This document shows, in pieces, positions 8,742 through 16,619 of a stretch of DNA of 61,805 nucleotides. The notes under the pieces were generated by a model. It was given only the letters and a program-made list of their open reading frames with translations. It was not told where the DNA came from and ran no database searches. The DNA comes from Alphaproteobacteria bacterium MarineAlpha9_Bin6 (lineage in GTDB: Bacteria; Pseudomonadota; Alphaproteobacteria; UBA7887): positions 1 through 61,805 of the forward strand of contig PTKE01000006.1 of the NCBI GenBank assembly GCA_002937585.1. The letters are read 5' to 3'. The stretch's first letter is position 1. Each line of letters begins with the position of its first letter. Position numbers and translations under genes: made by a program.

Positions 8742-9509
8742 TTAAAATCCTCGAAGATCGGGGCTAAATGCTTTGTGCTGGCATAATTGCTCAAAATGGC
8801 CAATGGCTCGCGGAAACCGTGCGGCGGTTTCAGACGTGATTGGTTGAACTCCAATACCGGACAAACTTTCTCCACGCTTCGCCTCTCGCGAAAACATCGC
8901 ATACTCGCAAGCAAAACAAATGTCTGCCAGGGTGACCTGGTCACTCACTAGGAACGCTGCGTCTGATGTCAAGGCACTGTCGATCGCAGACATATAAACA
9001 CCAAACGCCTGACTGGCACTGTTGTAAATTTCACGAGTCACAACTTTGTTGCCGAGCGCAAGAAGATAAATCTGCGAGTCGCGCGCAAACACCAGGCTTG
9101 CATCAAGATAACTATCGATCCGAGATGCCGTGTATGGGTCATTCCCATAAATTCCCGACTCTCTGCAACCAAGTCGAGCAACCGCCCTCATAATGCTGTT
9201 TGATTCGAATATGCCGACTTTCCCGTCCGGACCAAAAGCAGCTGGCACAATTCCGAACGGGTGGGCAGTCAGAAAACCATCTGTTTTGTACAATACACTT
9301 TTGAATCCGGTATGGCTTATACGCGCATTCGCTTTATTTTTCTTATCTTCTTCCGTCAAGGGACGTGCATCAAAATCCCACAACCAGTCTTTGAGATCCG
9401 GCGAGGACGCGCTGCGAATCTCTATATCCACACCACAAAGGCGTGCTGCAATGGTCGCCTTATAAACCCGTGCACTAGGCATATAAGAAAAAATCCGCAA
9501 CTGAGACAT
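8742..9509 (-). CDS. Glutathione S-transferase family protein (second, EF1-gamma-like)
   Basis: A 255-residue GST-like protein. The N-terminal half starts LRIFSYMPSARVYKATIAARLCG, then has a non-standard lysine-rich insertion (EEDKKNKANAR) before FGIVPAAF and the ESNSIMRAVARLG contact helix. The C-terminal half includes VTLADICFACEYAMF. The layout resembles the GST part of eukaryotic EF1-gamma and related bacterial proteins more than classical GSTs. ATG 9509 is preceded by AAGGA at seven bases, so the 12-residue upstream extension is not used. It is divergent from the enolase-superfamily gene. Glutathione use is inferred, and no catalytic residue can be named with certainty. Confidence 0.82.
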   Translation of the reverse strand: MSQLRIFSYMPSARVYKATIAARLCGVDIEIRSASSPDLKDWLWDFDARPLTEEDKKNKANARISHTGFKSVLYKTDGFLTAHPFGIVPAAFGPDGKVGIFESNSIMRAVARLGCRESGIYGNDPYTASRIDSYLDASLVFARDSQIYLLALGNKVVTREIYNSASQAFGVYMSAIDSALTSDAAFLVSDQVTLADICFACEYAMFSREAKRGESLSGIGVQPITSETAARFPRAIGHFEQLCQHKAFSPDLRGF

Positions 9510-9574
9510 ACTCTGTTCCTTCATCCGGCGGCTCCAGGGTATCATTACTAGAAATCACCTAAAGGGCAGAACAT

Positions 9575-10666
9575 ATGACAAAAATTAAGACGCTAGAAAC
9601 AATTTTATACCGTTTCCCGCTTCCTGAACCAGTAGAAGCCGCAGCCGCCGGCGTGATGAGTGAGTTCGAATTGGTAATGGTACGACTCCGTAACACCGAT
9701 GGTGTGGAGGGCTCCGGGTACACCGCACTAATGGTGAACCAAGGTGCCGCAGTGGCAAAAATTATCGAGAACGTCTGTGCAGATATCGTCAAAGTCGCGG
9801 ACCCCCGGAAAATTGAATGGATATGGTCTCAAATGTGGAAGACCCATCACTATGCAGGGCGCGGCGCACCCTTCAGTTTCGCTATTGCTGCAGTCGATAC
9901 TGCTCTTTGGGATCTACGTGGCAACACGCTAGAGGAACCTTTGTGGCGACTGTTGGGAGGGTACAACCCGACTGTCCGCGCCTATGCTGGGAATATCGAC
10001 CTAAATTTTCCGGTCGATAAATTATTAGAAGGTGCAAGTAAAAGTTTGGAGGCAGGTTTTCGCTCTATCAAAATGCGCCTCGGGAAACCAACACTACGCG
10101 AGGACATCGCGCGAGTTGCAGCAATGCGGGAGCATTTAGGCCCTGATGTTGAACTAATGACGGACGCCAACGAGGCATGGAGACCCGACCAAGCACTTCG
10201 CGCACTCAGGGCACTTCGTGATTTTGATTTAGTATGGGTGGAAGAGCCCATTCAACCCTATAATTTTTCCGGATACGCACATCTGCGTGCAAATGGCGGC
10301 ATCCCGCTCTCAGCGGGTGAAAACTTACACACCATTGCCGAGTTCGCAGCGTTAATTTCTGCGGGAGGAGTGGATTTTCCAGAACCGGATTTAACCACCT
10401 GTGGCGGCATTACTCCCTGGATAAAGATTGCACATCTAGCGGATGCCCACGGTCTGCCAATCACATCACATGGAGCCCATGACATTCACGTACATTTGCT
10501 CGCTGCAGTCCCAAACAACGCTTACCTTGAAGTGCACGGCTTCGGGCTTGATCCCTACATTGAGCACTCTATTGAAATACGCGAAGGCTTTGCAACGGCA
10601 CCTGATAGACCCGGGCACGGCATGATTTTTGACTGGGAGGGACTTGAAGCCTTTCGAGTTAATTGA
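9575..10666 (+). CDS. Mandelate racemase / muconate lactonizing enzyme family protein
   Basis: A 363-residue enolase-superfamily member. The capping domain is followed by a barrel with Lys166-Met-Arg168 (the KxK/R motif), metal ligands Asp197, Glu223 and Glu249 (TDANEAW, VWVEEP, SAGENL), and His299 with Asp303 near the end of the barrel. This arrangement is the mandelate-racemase subgroup, which abstracts the alpha proton of a carboxylate to racemise, dehydrate or cycloisomerise it. Sugar-acid dehydratase and racemase roles are both possible. It begins 65 bases from the divergent GST gene and is followed by two SDR genes on the same strand, which suits a small acid-catabolic unit. Confidence 0.9.
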   Translation: MTKIKTLETILYRFPLPEPVEAAAAGVMSEFELVMVRLRNTDGVEGSGYTALMVNQGAAVAKIIENVCADIVKVADPRKIEWIWSQMWKTHHYAGRGAPFSFAIAAVDTALWDLRGNTLEEPLWRLLGGYNPTVRAYAGNIDLNFPVDKLLEGASKSLEAGFRSIKMRLGKPTLREDIARVAAMREHLGPDVELMTDANEAWRPDQALRALRALRDFDLVWVEEPIQPYNFSGYAHLRANGGIPLSAGENLHTIAEFAALISAGGVDFPEPDLTTCGGITPWIKIAHLADAHGLPITSHGAHDIHVHLLAAVPNNAYLEVHGFGLDPYIEHSIEIREGFATAPDRPGHGMIFDWEGLEAFRVN

Positions 10667-10751
10667 AAGCAATCAAAACCATAGAATCCAATTGCATGTT
10701 AGGGGCTTCTTACCAGTTGGAAACATGCGGTAATTATGGAGCAAAAATAAG

Positions 10752-11471
10752 ATGAGCGAACGGGTTTGTTTGATAGCTGGAGTCGGTCCCGGGACTGGCA
10801 TGGAATGTGCACGAAGATTTGCACTTGGCGGCTACAAAGTTGCCATGTTGGCTCGTAACAAGGAACGTCTCGACACTCTGGAAACAGAAATTGAGGGTAC
10901 CCGTGGTTATGTCTGTGATGTTGCAGATCTGGATCGATTGGTGGAGACCGCAGAACGCATTGCCTCAGACCTAGCACCTCCATCCGTAGTAATCCACAAC
11001 GCGGTGTCAGGAATTCTGGAGGGTGGCGGAGCAAGCAAGTTTTTAGAAACTGACCCCGGCAGACTCGAGCGCAATTTCAGGGTGAACACCACGTCGCTGC
11101 TATACCTTGCTCGTGCGACGGCTCCCGCCATGATTGAAGCGGGGAAAGGTGCGATTATAGTCACGGGCAATACGTCATCCCTTCGCGGGAAACCAAACTT
11201 CGCATATTTCGCCCCGACTAAAGCGGCACAACGAATTTTAGCTGAAGCGATGGCACGTGATCTGGGCCCCAAAGGAATCCACGTGGCTTATTTGTTAATC
11301 GACGCATCCATCGATACACCTCGGACTCGCCCGATTTTTGCTGCCGATAAGCCTGATGAGTTTTTCTGCAAACCGTCAGCAATAGCTGAAGAGGCATACC
11401 ATGTTGCCCACCAAGACCGTTCCGCCTGGTCGTTTCTCGTAGAGTTGAGACCGGACAACGAGACCTGGTGA
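10752..11471 (+). CDS. Atypical SDR family oxidoreductase
   Basis: A 239-residue Rossmann protein. The glycine motif is GVGPGTG (10-16) instead of TGxxxGxG, and the catalytic tyrosine position is changed: Lys157 is present in FAPTK, but the residue four before it is Phe153, with a tyrosine at 152. The N-S region GNTSSLRG is near 139-146. This matches a known atypical SDR branch where the YxxxK tyrosine is replaced by phenylalanine, so ordinary SDR chemistry is doubtful. Its ending is also degenerate relative to classical SDRs. It follows the enolase-superfamily gene by 85 bases on the same strand. Function unknown. Confidence 0.85.
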   Translation: MSERVCLIAGVGPGTGMECARRFALGGYKVAMLARNKERLDTLETEIEGTRGYVCDVADLDRLVETAERIASDLAPPSVVIHNAVSGILEGGGASKFLETDPGRLERNFRVNTTSLLYLARATAPAMIEAGKGAIIVTGNTSSLRGKPNFAYFAPTKAAQRILAEAMARDLGPKGIHVAYLLIDASIDTPRTRPIFAADKPDEFFCKPSAIAEEAYHVAHQDRSAWSFLVELRPDNETW

Positions 11472-11685
11472 CTCATGAAGCGTCGATACCATCAGTCAAT
11501 CACCAACAATCTTGCCAAAACAAACTAGAAACGCATTTTACAATATTCACGGAGACATTTCTTCAATGCCTTCCTGGCACTGGTTTCATCGTTTCAAAGT
11601 GCCAAAACTTATCGTCCCAAGAAACTCATAAAGCTAAGATCCCATACAAACAATCTCCCTCCCTACAAATATAAAGATAGAAAAA

Positions 11686-12558
11686 ATGGATAATTGCCTA
11701 ATTACCGGAACCAGCACGGGCATTGGCTATGCTGCAGCGGTTCACCTCGCCCGAAACGGTTTTCGCGTACATGCGACGATGCGCGATCTCACTAAAAGTG
11801 GACCGCTGAAAGAAACCATTAAAAGTGAAAATTTATCCATCGCTGTACACAAACTTGACGTAACTGATGAACGTTCTATAGAGCAGGCGATTACTAAAAT
11901 TGTAGATGCGGAAGAACATATTGACGTGCTGATCAATAACGCTGGTGTATCGAATGCTTGTCCAATGGAAATATATCCAGAAAACGAGCACAGATTGCTG
12001 TTCGAGACCAATTACTGGGGTCCGGTGCACCTTACCCAAGCGGTACTGCCGGGAATGCGCGCAAGAGGTCACGGTGCCATCGTCAATGTCTCCTCGATAC
12101 TCGGCCGAGTTGCTGTCGTTAATCAGGCAGCATACTGCGCGTCAAAATTTGCCATTGAGGCCTTCAGTGAATCATTGGCGCTTGAGGTTGCTCCTATGGG
12201 CATTCGCGTAATCATCATCGAACCCGGTGTGATTGCGACCCCAATTTTTGAAAAAACACCGGTGCATTACGACAAAACATCGCCCTATCGTCAGGCCATG
12301 CGCCAAGGTGGACGTTTCTATCGTGCCTCGATTCCGAGAGCAACACCCCCAGAGGAGGTAGCCGAGATCATGCGGAAGGCATTAATCAGTGAACAGCTTC
12401 GACTTCGTTGGCTCCACGGACACGGCGCCTCACTTGTAGAACAGCGCCCAAATATTCCGGATGAGGAATATATCGCTATGACCGCACTAGACGACGAAGC
12501 CTATAACGCTCGCTTCCAAGATTTTTTTGATATCGATTTAACGCCCCCATCAAGTTGA
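11686..12558 (+). CDS. SDR family oxidoreductase
   Basis: A classical short-chain dehydrogenase of 290 residues. TGTSTGIG is at 7-14, NNAG at 84-87, and the catalytic set is Ser137, Tyr150 and Lys154 (YCASK). The Arg33 region (ATMRDL) suggests NADPH preference. The substrate loop after EPGVIATPIF is long, and the C-terminus ends in an acidic tail. The pattern resembles retinol/17-beta-type dehydrogenases acting on bulky alcohols or ketones. A 214-base gap separates it from the upstream SDR; that gap shows no gene or clear signal. Cytoplasmic; substrate unknown. Confidence 0.87.
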   Translation: MDNCLITGTSTGIGYAAAVHLARNGFRVHATMRDLTKSGPLKETIKSENLSIAVHKLDVTDERSIEQAITKIVDAEEHIDVLINNAGVSNACPMEIYPENEHRLLFETNYWGPVHLTQAVLPGMRARGHGAIVNVSSILGRVAVVNQAAYCASKFAIEAFSESLALEVAPMGIRVIIIEPGVIATPIFEKTPVHYDKTSPYRQAMRQGGRFYRASIPRATPPEEVAEIMRKALISEQLRLRWLHGHGASLVEQRPNIPDEEYIAMTALDDEAYNARFQDFFDIDLTPPSS

Positions 12559-12858
12559 TATTGATGCGGACGTCGAACACCACCTTCTATGGCAGCGCAC
12601 CCAAGAGGTAATGATATAGCTACGTCATGCTTAAGATAAATGCCTCACCTAAATGTCTAACATAAATGCTTCTATGAAATTTATACAAAAAATAGAGATA
12701 CCGGAAAATATTTGAATTAATCAGAACGCTAGACTTTTTTTTAAAGTATGCGTTAAAAGGAGAAAAAATAACTATAGCACTTTCTTTAACTCTCGATCTT
12801 CGTTATTTGAATTTTAGTTTCGTTTGTTAAAACAGAGTAGCGGTTATTTGGGAGGAAC
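12559..12858. other. AT-rich leader region of the UbiD gene
   Basis: Three hundred bases with no gene, markedly AT-rich compared with the flanking genes. It contains the inverted repeat described at 12725-12754 and several A/T runs that could serve as promoter, but no well-matched -35/-10 pair was identified. Confidence 0.5.
12725..12754. promoter_or_regulatory. Two-part inverted repeat upstream of UbiD gene
   Basis: AACGC and ACTTT (12725-12729, 12733-12737) are mirrored by AAAGT and GCGTT (12743-12747, 12750-12754). The two nested arms are separated by 2-3 unpaired bases. It lies about 105 bases before the decarboxylase start, so an operator or a weak hairpin is possible. No T-run follows, so it is not a standard terminator. 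Confidence 0.4.
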
Positions 12859-14343
12859 ATGATGACCGTAAACCGCATTAGTGATCTTGGCTCCATCATA
12901 AGTGACCTTGATGGCATGGGCCGATTAGTGCGAGTGCATTCGCTAGTCGACCCAATTCACGACCTAGCAGGAATCGCTACAAAATTTGAAGGTGGACCGC
13001 GAGCTGTTTTATTCGAGAACGTAAAAGGCTCCGAACACCCAGTATTTACCGGCCTTTACTGGTCACGCGAACTCCTTGCAAAGCTTCTCGGCCAAAATGA
13101 GGCATTGCTATCCCAATACGTATCAGATCGCATTCAAGAATGGCAGGCAGCGCCTGTGTCGCCACGACCCGTCACCAATGGTCCCGTCCGGGAAGTCACA
13201 CAAAAACAGGTTGATCTGACCCGACTTCCTATTCCCACCCACGCCGCAGATGACGGCGGGCCGTATTTCGACGCCGGAGTTGTCATCGCAAAGGATCCGG
13301 AAACAGGCGTCCGCAACGCCTCTATTCAGAGATTTATGGTAGTCGATGAGAATACACTCACGATAAATATCGACGCGGGACGCCATCTCGAACTTTATTT
13401 GGAAAAGGCGGCTGCACGGAAGACCACTCTGCCGTTAACCATTAATGTAGGTGTCGGACCCGGACTCCATTTTGCTGCAGCCGCTCCAGCTGAAGCGGCT
13501 CCAGCAGACACCGACGAGTTAGGCATAGCAAGCGCGTTTCACGGGGAACCGCTGGAATTGTTACCTGGCGATCGGTCACACGTTGAAATGGTGGCGAATG
13601 CCATGTATGCGTTTGAGTGCGAAATCATTCCAGGAGAGTTGGATAACGAAGGCCCATTTGCTGAAGTTACCGGTTACTATGCACAGCGCGCGCCACGTCC
13701 CGTTGTTCACGTCAGAGCAATTCATCACCGAAATTCTCCAATCTTTCAGACAATAATCTCTGGGCAAGAGGTATTTAATTCTGTGGGGTTGCTGGGGGAG
13801 GCAAACGTATTATCCCTGCTGCAACGCCAGGTTCCTGGTATAACGGACGTTTACTTTAGTCACGGCGGATGCGGATTTTATCACGCGGTCGTGCAAATAA
13901 CGCAACATCGAGCCGGCTGGGGGAAACAGGCTATCATGGCAGCTTTTGCTGCTTTTCCACCATTGAAAATGGTCACGATTGTCGACGACGACGTCAATAT
14001 CCGTGATCCTGCGGATGTTGAATGGGCAATGTCGACCCGCCTAGACCCGAACGCTGGCGTGGTGACCATTGAAAATGTATTTGGCCACGGACTAAATCCG
14101 AGCTTTCCTAATTACTTCGGCACAAAAATCGGCTTTGATGCAACTCGCCCATTCCCGTTTAGCAACGAGTACGACCGCGCCAAGATGAAGGAGATGTCTC
14201 TGAACGACATAGAATACACGATTTCCGAATCGCCATCTCATCAAGCTGCCGACAATATCTCATCGAGTGACCCAGGTGACCGAGTGAATGGTGAGATGCG
14301 CGACGACAACAAGACAGGTGCGTTTAATGGCGCTGCCATGTAG
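12859..14343 (+). CDS. UbiD-family prenylated-FMN-dependent decarboxylase
   Basis: A 494-residue UbiD-family enzyme. N-terminal residues show the usual GPRAVLFENVKG and GLYWSRELLAKLLG. The prFMN/metal region includes NASIQRFMVVDENTLTINI, and the acid block EGPFAEVTGYY carries the conserved glutamates. These enzymes reversibly (de)carboxylate aromatic or alpha,beta-unsaturated acids using prenylated FMN made by UbiX; no ubiX gene is in the window. GGGAGG at 12850-12855 precedes two tandem ATGs (12859, 12862), and the second has the better spacing. A low-complexity Ala/Pro patch (AAAPAEAAPADT) lies near residue 210. It probably acts in aromatic or terpenoid acid breakdown rather than ubiquinone synthesis, given its setting. 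Confidence 0.88.
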   Translation: MMTVNRISDLGSIISDLDGMGRLVRVHSLVDPIHDLAGIATKFEGGPRAVLFENVKGSEHPVFTGLYWSRELLAKLLGQNEALLSQYVSDRIQEWQAAPVSPRPVTNGPVREVTQKQVDLTRLPIPTHAADDGGPYFDAGVVIAKDPETGVRNASIQRFMVVDENTLTINIDAGRHLELYLEKAAARKTTLPLTINVGVGPGLHFAAAAPAEAAPADTDELGIASAFHGEPLELLPGDRSHVEMVANAMYAFECEIIPGELDNEGPFAEVTGYYAQRAPRPVVHVRAIHHRNSPIFQTIISGQEVFNSVGLLGEANVLSLLQRQVPGITDVYFSHGGCGFYHAVVQITQHRAGWGKQAIMAAFAAFPPLKMVTIVDDDVNIRDPADVEWAMSTRLDPNAGVVTIENVFGHGLNPSFPNYFGTKIGFDATRPFPFSNEYDRAKMKEMSLNDIEYTISESPSHQAADNISSSDPGDRVNGEMRDDNKTGAFNGAAM

Positions 14344-14457
14344 ACAACACTATTACTCAAAATTATGGGATATTGGAATAGTACGAAATTTGCACAAACT
14401 AAACACAACTTCAGAGTAGGTACTGCCCAACTATTATATTCACACACAGGGAGCCGC

Positions 14458-14533
14458 TGGCGTCCCCAGGGGGACTCGAACCCCCGTTTTCGGCGTGAGA
14501 GGCCGATGTCCTGGGCCACTAGACGATGGGGAC
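14458..14533 (-). tRNA. tRNA-Glu(CTC)
   Basis: A complete cloverleaf is read on the minus strand. Acceptor arm GTCCCCA pairs with TGGGGAC, followed by discriminator G and an encoded CCA (14458-14460). The anticodon stem TCGGC/GCCGA encloses the loop CTCTCAC, giving anticodon CTC, and the T arm has the GGTTCGAGTCC form. It reads GAG codons. Its 3' end faces the accessory genes to the left. Confidence 0.95.
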
Positions 14534-14542
14534 ACGCAGCCA

Positions 14543-14571
14543 TTCTTAATTGCGGAATGCCCAGCTATCAA
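14543..14571 (-). promoter_or_regulatory. Candidate sigma70-type promoter of tRNA-Glu
   Basis: On the minus strand TTGATA (14571-14566) is followed after 17 bases by TAAGAA (14548-14543). The -35 matches consensus at five of six positions but the -10 at only about half. The distance to the tRNA 5' end (14533) fits a short leader. This is a pattern match only. Confidence 0.35.
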
Positions 14572-14773
14572 GACAATTTCTAATCAAAATTATGCATTTT
14601 TACAGCAGGCGACCAATTCGTTGCGATCTGTATAGCGTCAAAGTTCGGAAGACGTTAAGGCTTAAAGCTACGACCACAGCCTCGGATTCCCGTTTCTGAT
14701 TGCCACACAAAAGAAACTCGTTGCCGCATCGATCATGTGCGACTTTGTCCTATCAGGAAAAATCATGGACATA

Positions 14774-15829
14774 TTACGTCCCAGTAAACGCCTCGCCGGG
14801 CAGATGACGATGCGCTGATTCCAGAAAAAGATCGATATCCTGCTGAGAGAGTGTATAGGGGCACATCAATCTCACCATCCCTTGCTGCCCTGGCCAACGG
14901 TGAAATAAAAACCCATCCTCAATCAGTCCCTTGATCATTTGTTCAGGAAAACGAACAAACAGAGCATTCGTCTCGACCGGATAGCATATCTCGACCAGCC
15001 GTAATTCCGACAGGCCATTGGCAAGTTGGCGGGCGGCATCATTTGCTCGGCGGGCGAGCGAGAGCCAGAGACCATCTTGGATATAAGCTGTAAGCTGTAC
15101 CGACAGATATCGCATTTTGCTCAAGAGGTGCCCACCACGCATTCGTTGACGACCAAATTCAACTCCCAAATCCGGCCGAAAAATAATCACCGCCTCAGCC
15201 GCCAATGCACCATTTTTTGTGGCACCAAACGAAAGGATGTCGACACCTGCCCGCCAGGTAATATCCGCTGGCGAACAACCAAGCGCAGAAACAGCATTGC
15301 CAAAACGTGCACCATCCATATGCAACACCATGTCGTGTTGGCCGGCGATTTTAGCAAGAGCCGAAATCTCATCGGGTTGGTATAGTGTCCCACACTCTGT
15401 CGCTTGAGAAACCGTCAAGGCTGCTGGCCGAGCTTCATGATCACCATGCGCCCCATAACTAGACAGCGCCTCTGCAAACGCCTCCACCGCAATTTTCCCA
15501 TCGGCACCTGGCAAAGTCCGCATTATAGCGCCGCCTGCATAGAACCCAGGCGCGCCGCACTCATCCACCAAAACATGTGCCTGTTCCGTGCAAAAAATTG
15601 CACCATAAGATGGTGTCACATGACCTAAAGCGAGTGCGTTAGCGGCCGTGCCGGTAATTACCGGAAACACTGTTACTTCACGCTCAAACAGAGACGAATA
15701 TTTCTGCGAAAGTTCGGCGGTGACTGCGTCAGCACCATAGGAAGGAGCAGAATCATTGTTAACGTTAGTAATGGCGGCCATAATTTCAGGAGCAACCGGC
15801 GCCTCATTGTCGCTCCGCAAATTAACCAT
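14774..15829 (-). CDS. ltaE: Low-specificity L-threonine aldolase
   Basis: A 351-residue PLP enzyme of the beta-eliminating lyase / threonine aldolase family. It begins VNLRSDNEAPVAPEI, has the GTAANALAL loop, His85 to stack on PLP, Asp172 in LHMDGARFGNA and the Schiff-base Lys205 in SFGATKNG. It splits L-threonine or L-allo-threonine into glycine and acetaldehyde in the cytoplasm. The order of motifs and length match the bacterial low-specificity form. It is followed on the same strand, 38 bases away, by nothing upstream except the JAMM peptidase gene, and the two could be co-transcribed. The 240-base gap to the tRNA holds only its promoter region. Confidence 0.92.
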   Translation of the reverse strand: MVNLRSDNEAPVAPEIMAAITNVNNDSAPSYGADAVTAELSQKYSSLFEREVTVFPVITGTAANALALGHVTPSYGAIFCTEQAHVLVDECGAPGFYAGGAIMRTLPGADGKIAVEAFAEALSSYGAHGDHEARPAALTVSQATECGTLYQPDEISALAKIAGQHDMVLHMDGARFGNAVSALGCSPADITWRAGVDILSFGATKNGALAAEAVIIFRPDLGVEFGRQRMRGGHLLSKMRYLSVQLTAYIQDGLWLSLARRANDAARQLANGLSELRLVEICYPVETNALFVRFPEQMIKGLIEDGFLFHRWPGQQGMVRLMCPYTLSQQDIDLFLESAHRHLPGEAFTGT

Positions 15830-15867
15830 AGCTCAGACTCCTATCGGCCCCAGACAAAGCGGTCGCA

Positions 15868-16293
15868 TCAATTAGATATGATCTCTATCGAGGTTTCCTT
15901 AAAACGTAGTTTAGGTTCTAGCAGTAAATGCGCCCTTGTGGCGACCGCGCTGCCATCCTTCACGTCAATAATCAGCCATACCAAATCACTCTCCCAAGCC
16001 CGATCAATGTCAGTTTCCGACGGCCATGCCCCACCGTCAGGATGGGAATGGTAGACACCAACCAGATCTAACGACTCCTGCCGCATACGTCGTTCAAGGT
16101 CAAAGCGAAGTTGGGGGTCAATTTCGAATTGGTTCGCCGGACTAGCCGCTCTATTTGCACTCTGGTGAACCTCCCGCACAAAGACGTCGCGAACTCGGCG
16201 CTCACCGACAAGCAAACCGCAGCACTCATCTGGATAGGCACATTCCGCATGTGAAAGAATTTTGTCCATTTGCAGATTTGTTAGTACGATCAT
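15868..16293 (-). CDS. M67 (JAMM/Mov34) family metallopeptidase
   Basis: A 141-residue JAMM-domain protein. The zinc site is complete: Glu23 region (PDECCGLLVG), His82 and His84 in YHSHPDGG, and Ser92-x-x-Asp95 in PSETD. Bacterial members process small ubiquitin-like or sulfur-carrier proteins (for example in cysteine synthesis) or remain unassigned. No ThiS/MoaD-like or E1-like gene is adjacent, so no partner can be named. It overlaps the DUF6476-type gene by four bases (ATGA), which indicates translational coupling. Cytoplasmic. Confidence 0.85.
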   Translation of the reverse strand: MIVLTNLQMDKILSHAECAYPDECCGLLVGERRVRDVFVREVHQSANRAASPANQFEIDPQLRFDLERRMRQESLDLVGVYHSHPDGGAWPSETDIDRAWESDLVWLIIDVKDGSAVATRAHLLLEPKLRFKETSIEIISN

Positions 16294-16565
16294 GGTTCGT
16301 TCACCAGTTCGAGGCGTCCAATCACCCTACCGCTTCCCAATTCGACGATCATGACAATATCGCCGCTCGGAGTGTCAAGTAATACAAACAACAATCCCTC
16401 GTCAGCATCAACCGCTCGAATTCGGCTCCCTTGGGGCGCAGAAAGCGGAATTGTATCAGGGATAACTAGCTTACCCAGATCTTGGGACATGCCATGCAAT
16501 CTACTTGCTATAGTGATGCCAATTATTGTTAATCCGGCGATGATCAACACCCCCAGAATGATCAC
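16290..16565 (-). CDS. DUF6476-type small membrane protein
   Basis: A 91-residue protein with one N-terminal membrane span (about residues 2-20, rich in Ile/Leu/Gly) and a short soluble domain ending in beta strands (LLFVLLDTPSGDIVMIVEL). Small proteins of this form are typical of alphaproteobacteria and often lie divergent from an RluA-type gene, as here (54 bases). Function is not known. It is the first gene of a unit with the JAMM peptidase, which starts inside its stop region. Confidence 0.72.
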   Translation of the reverse strand: MIILGVLIIAGLTIIGITIASRLHGMSQDLGKLVIPDTIPLSAPQGSRIRAVDADEGLLFVLLDTPSGDIVMIVELGSGRVIGRLELVNEP

Positions 16566-16619
16566 GATAGCCTTGAGCAGAGTTATATTAATGGTTCAAA
16601 CCCAAGTTGATGAAAAACC

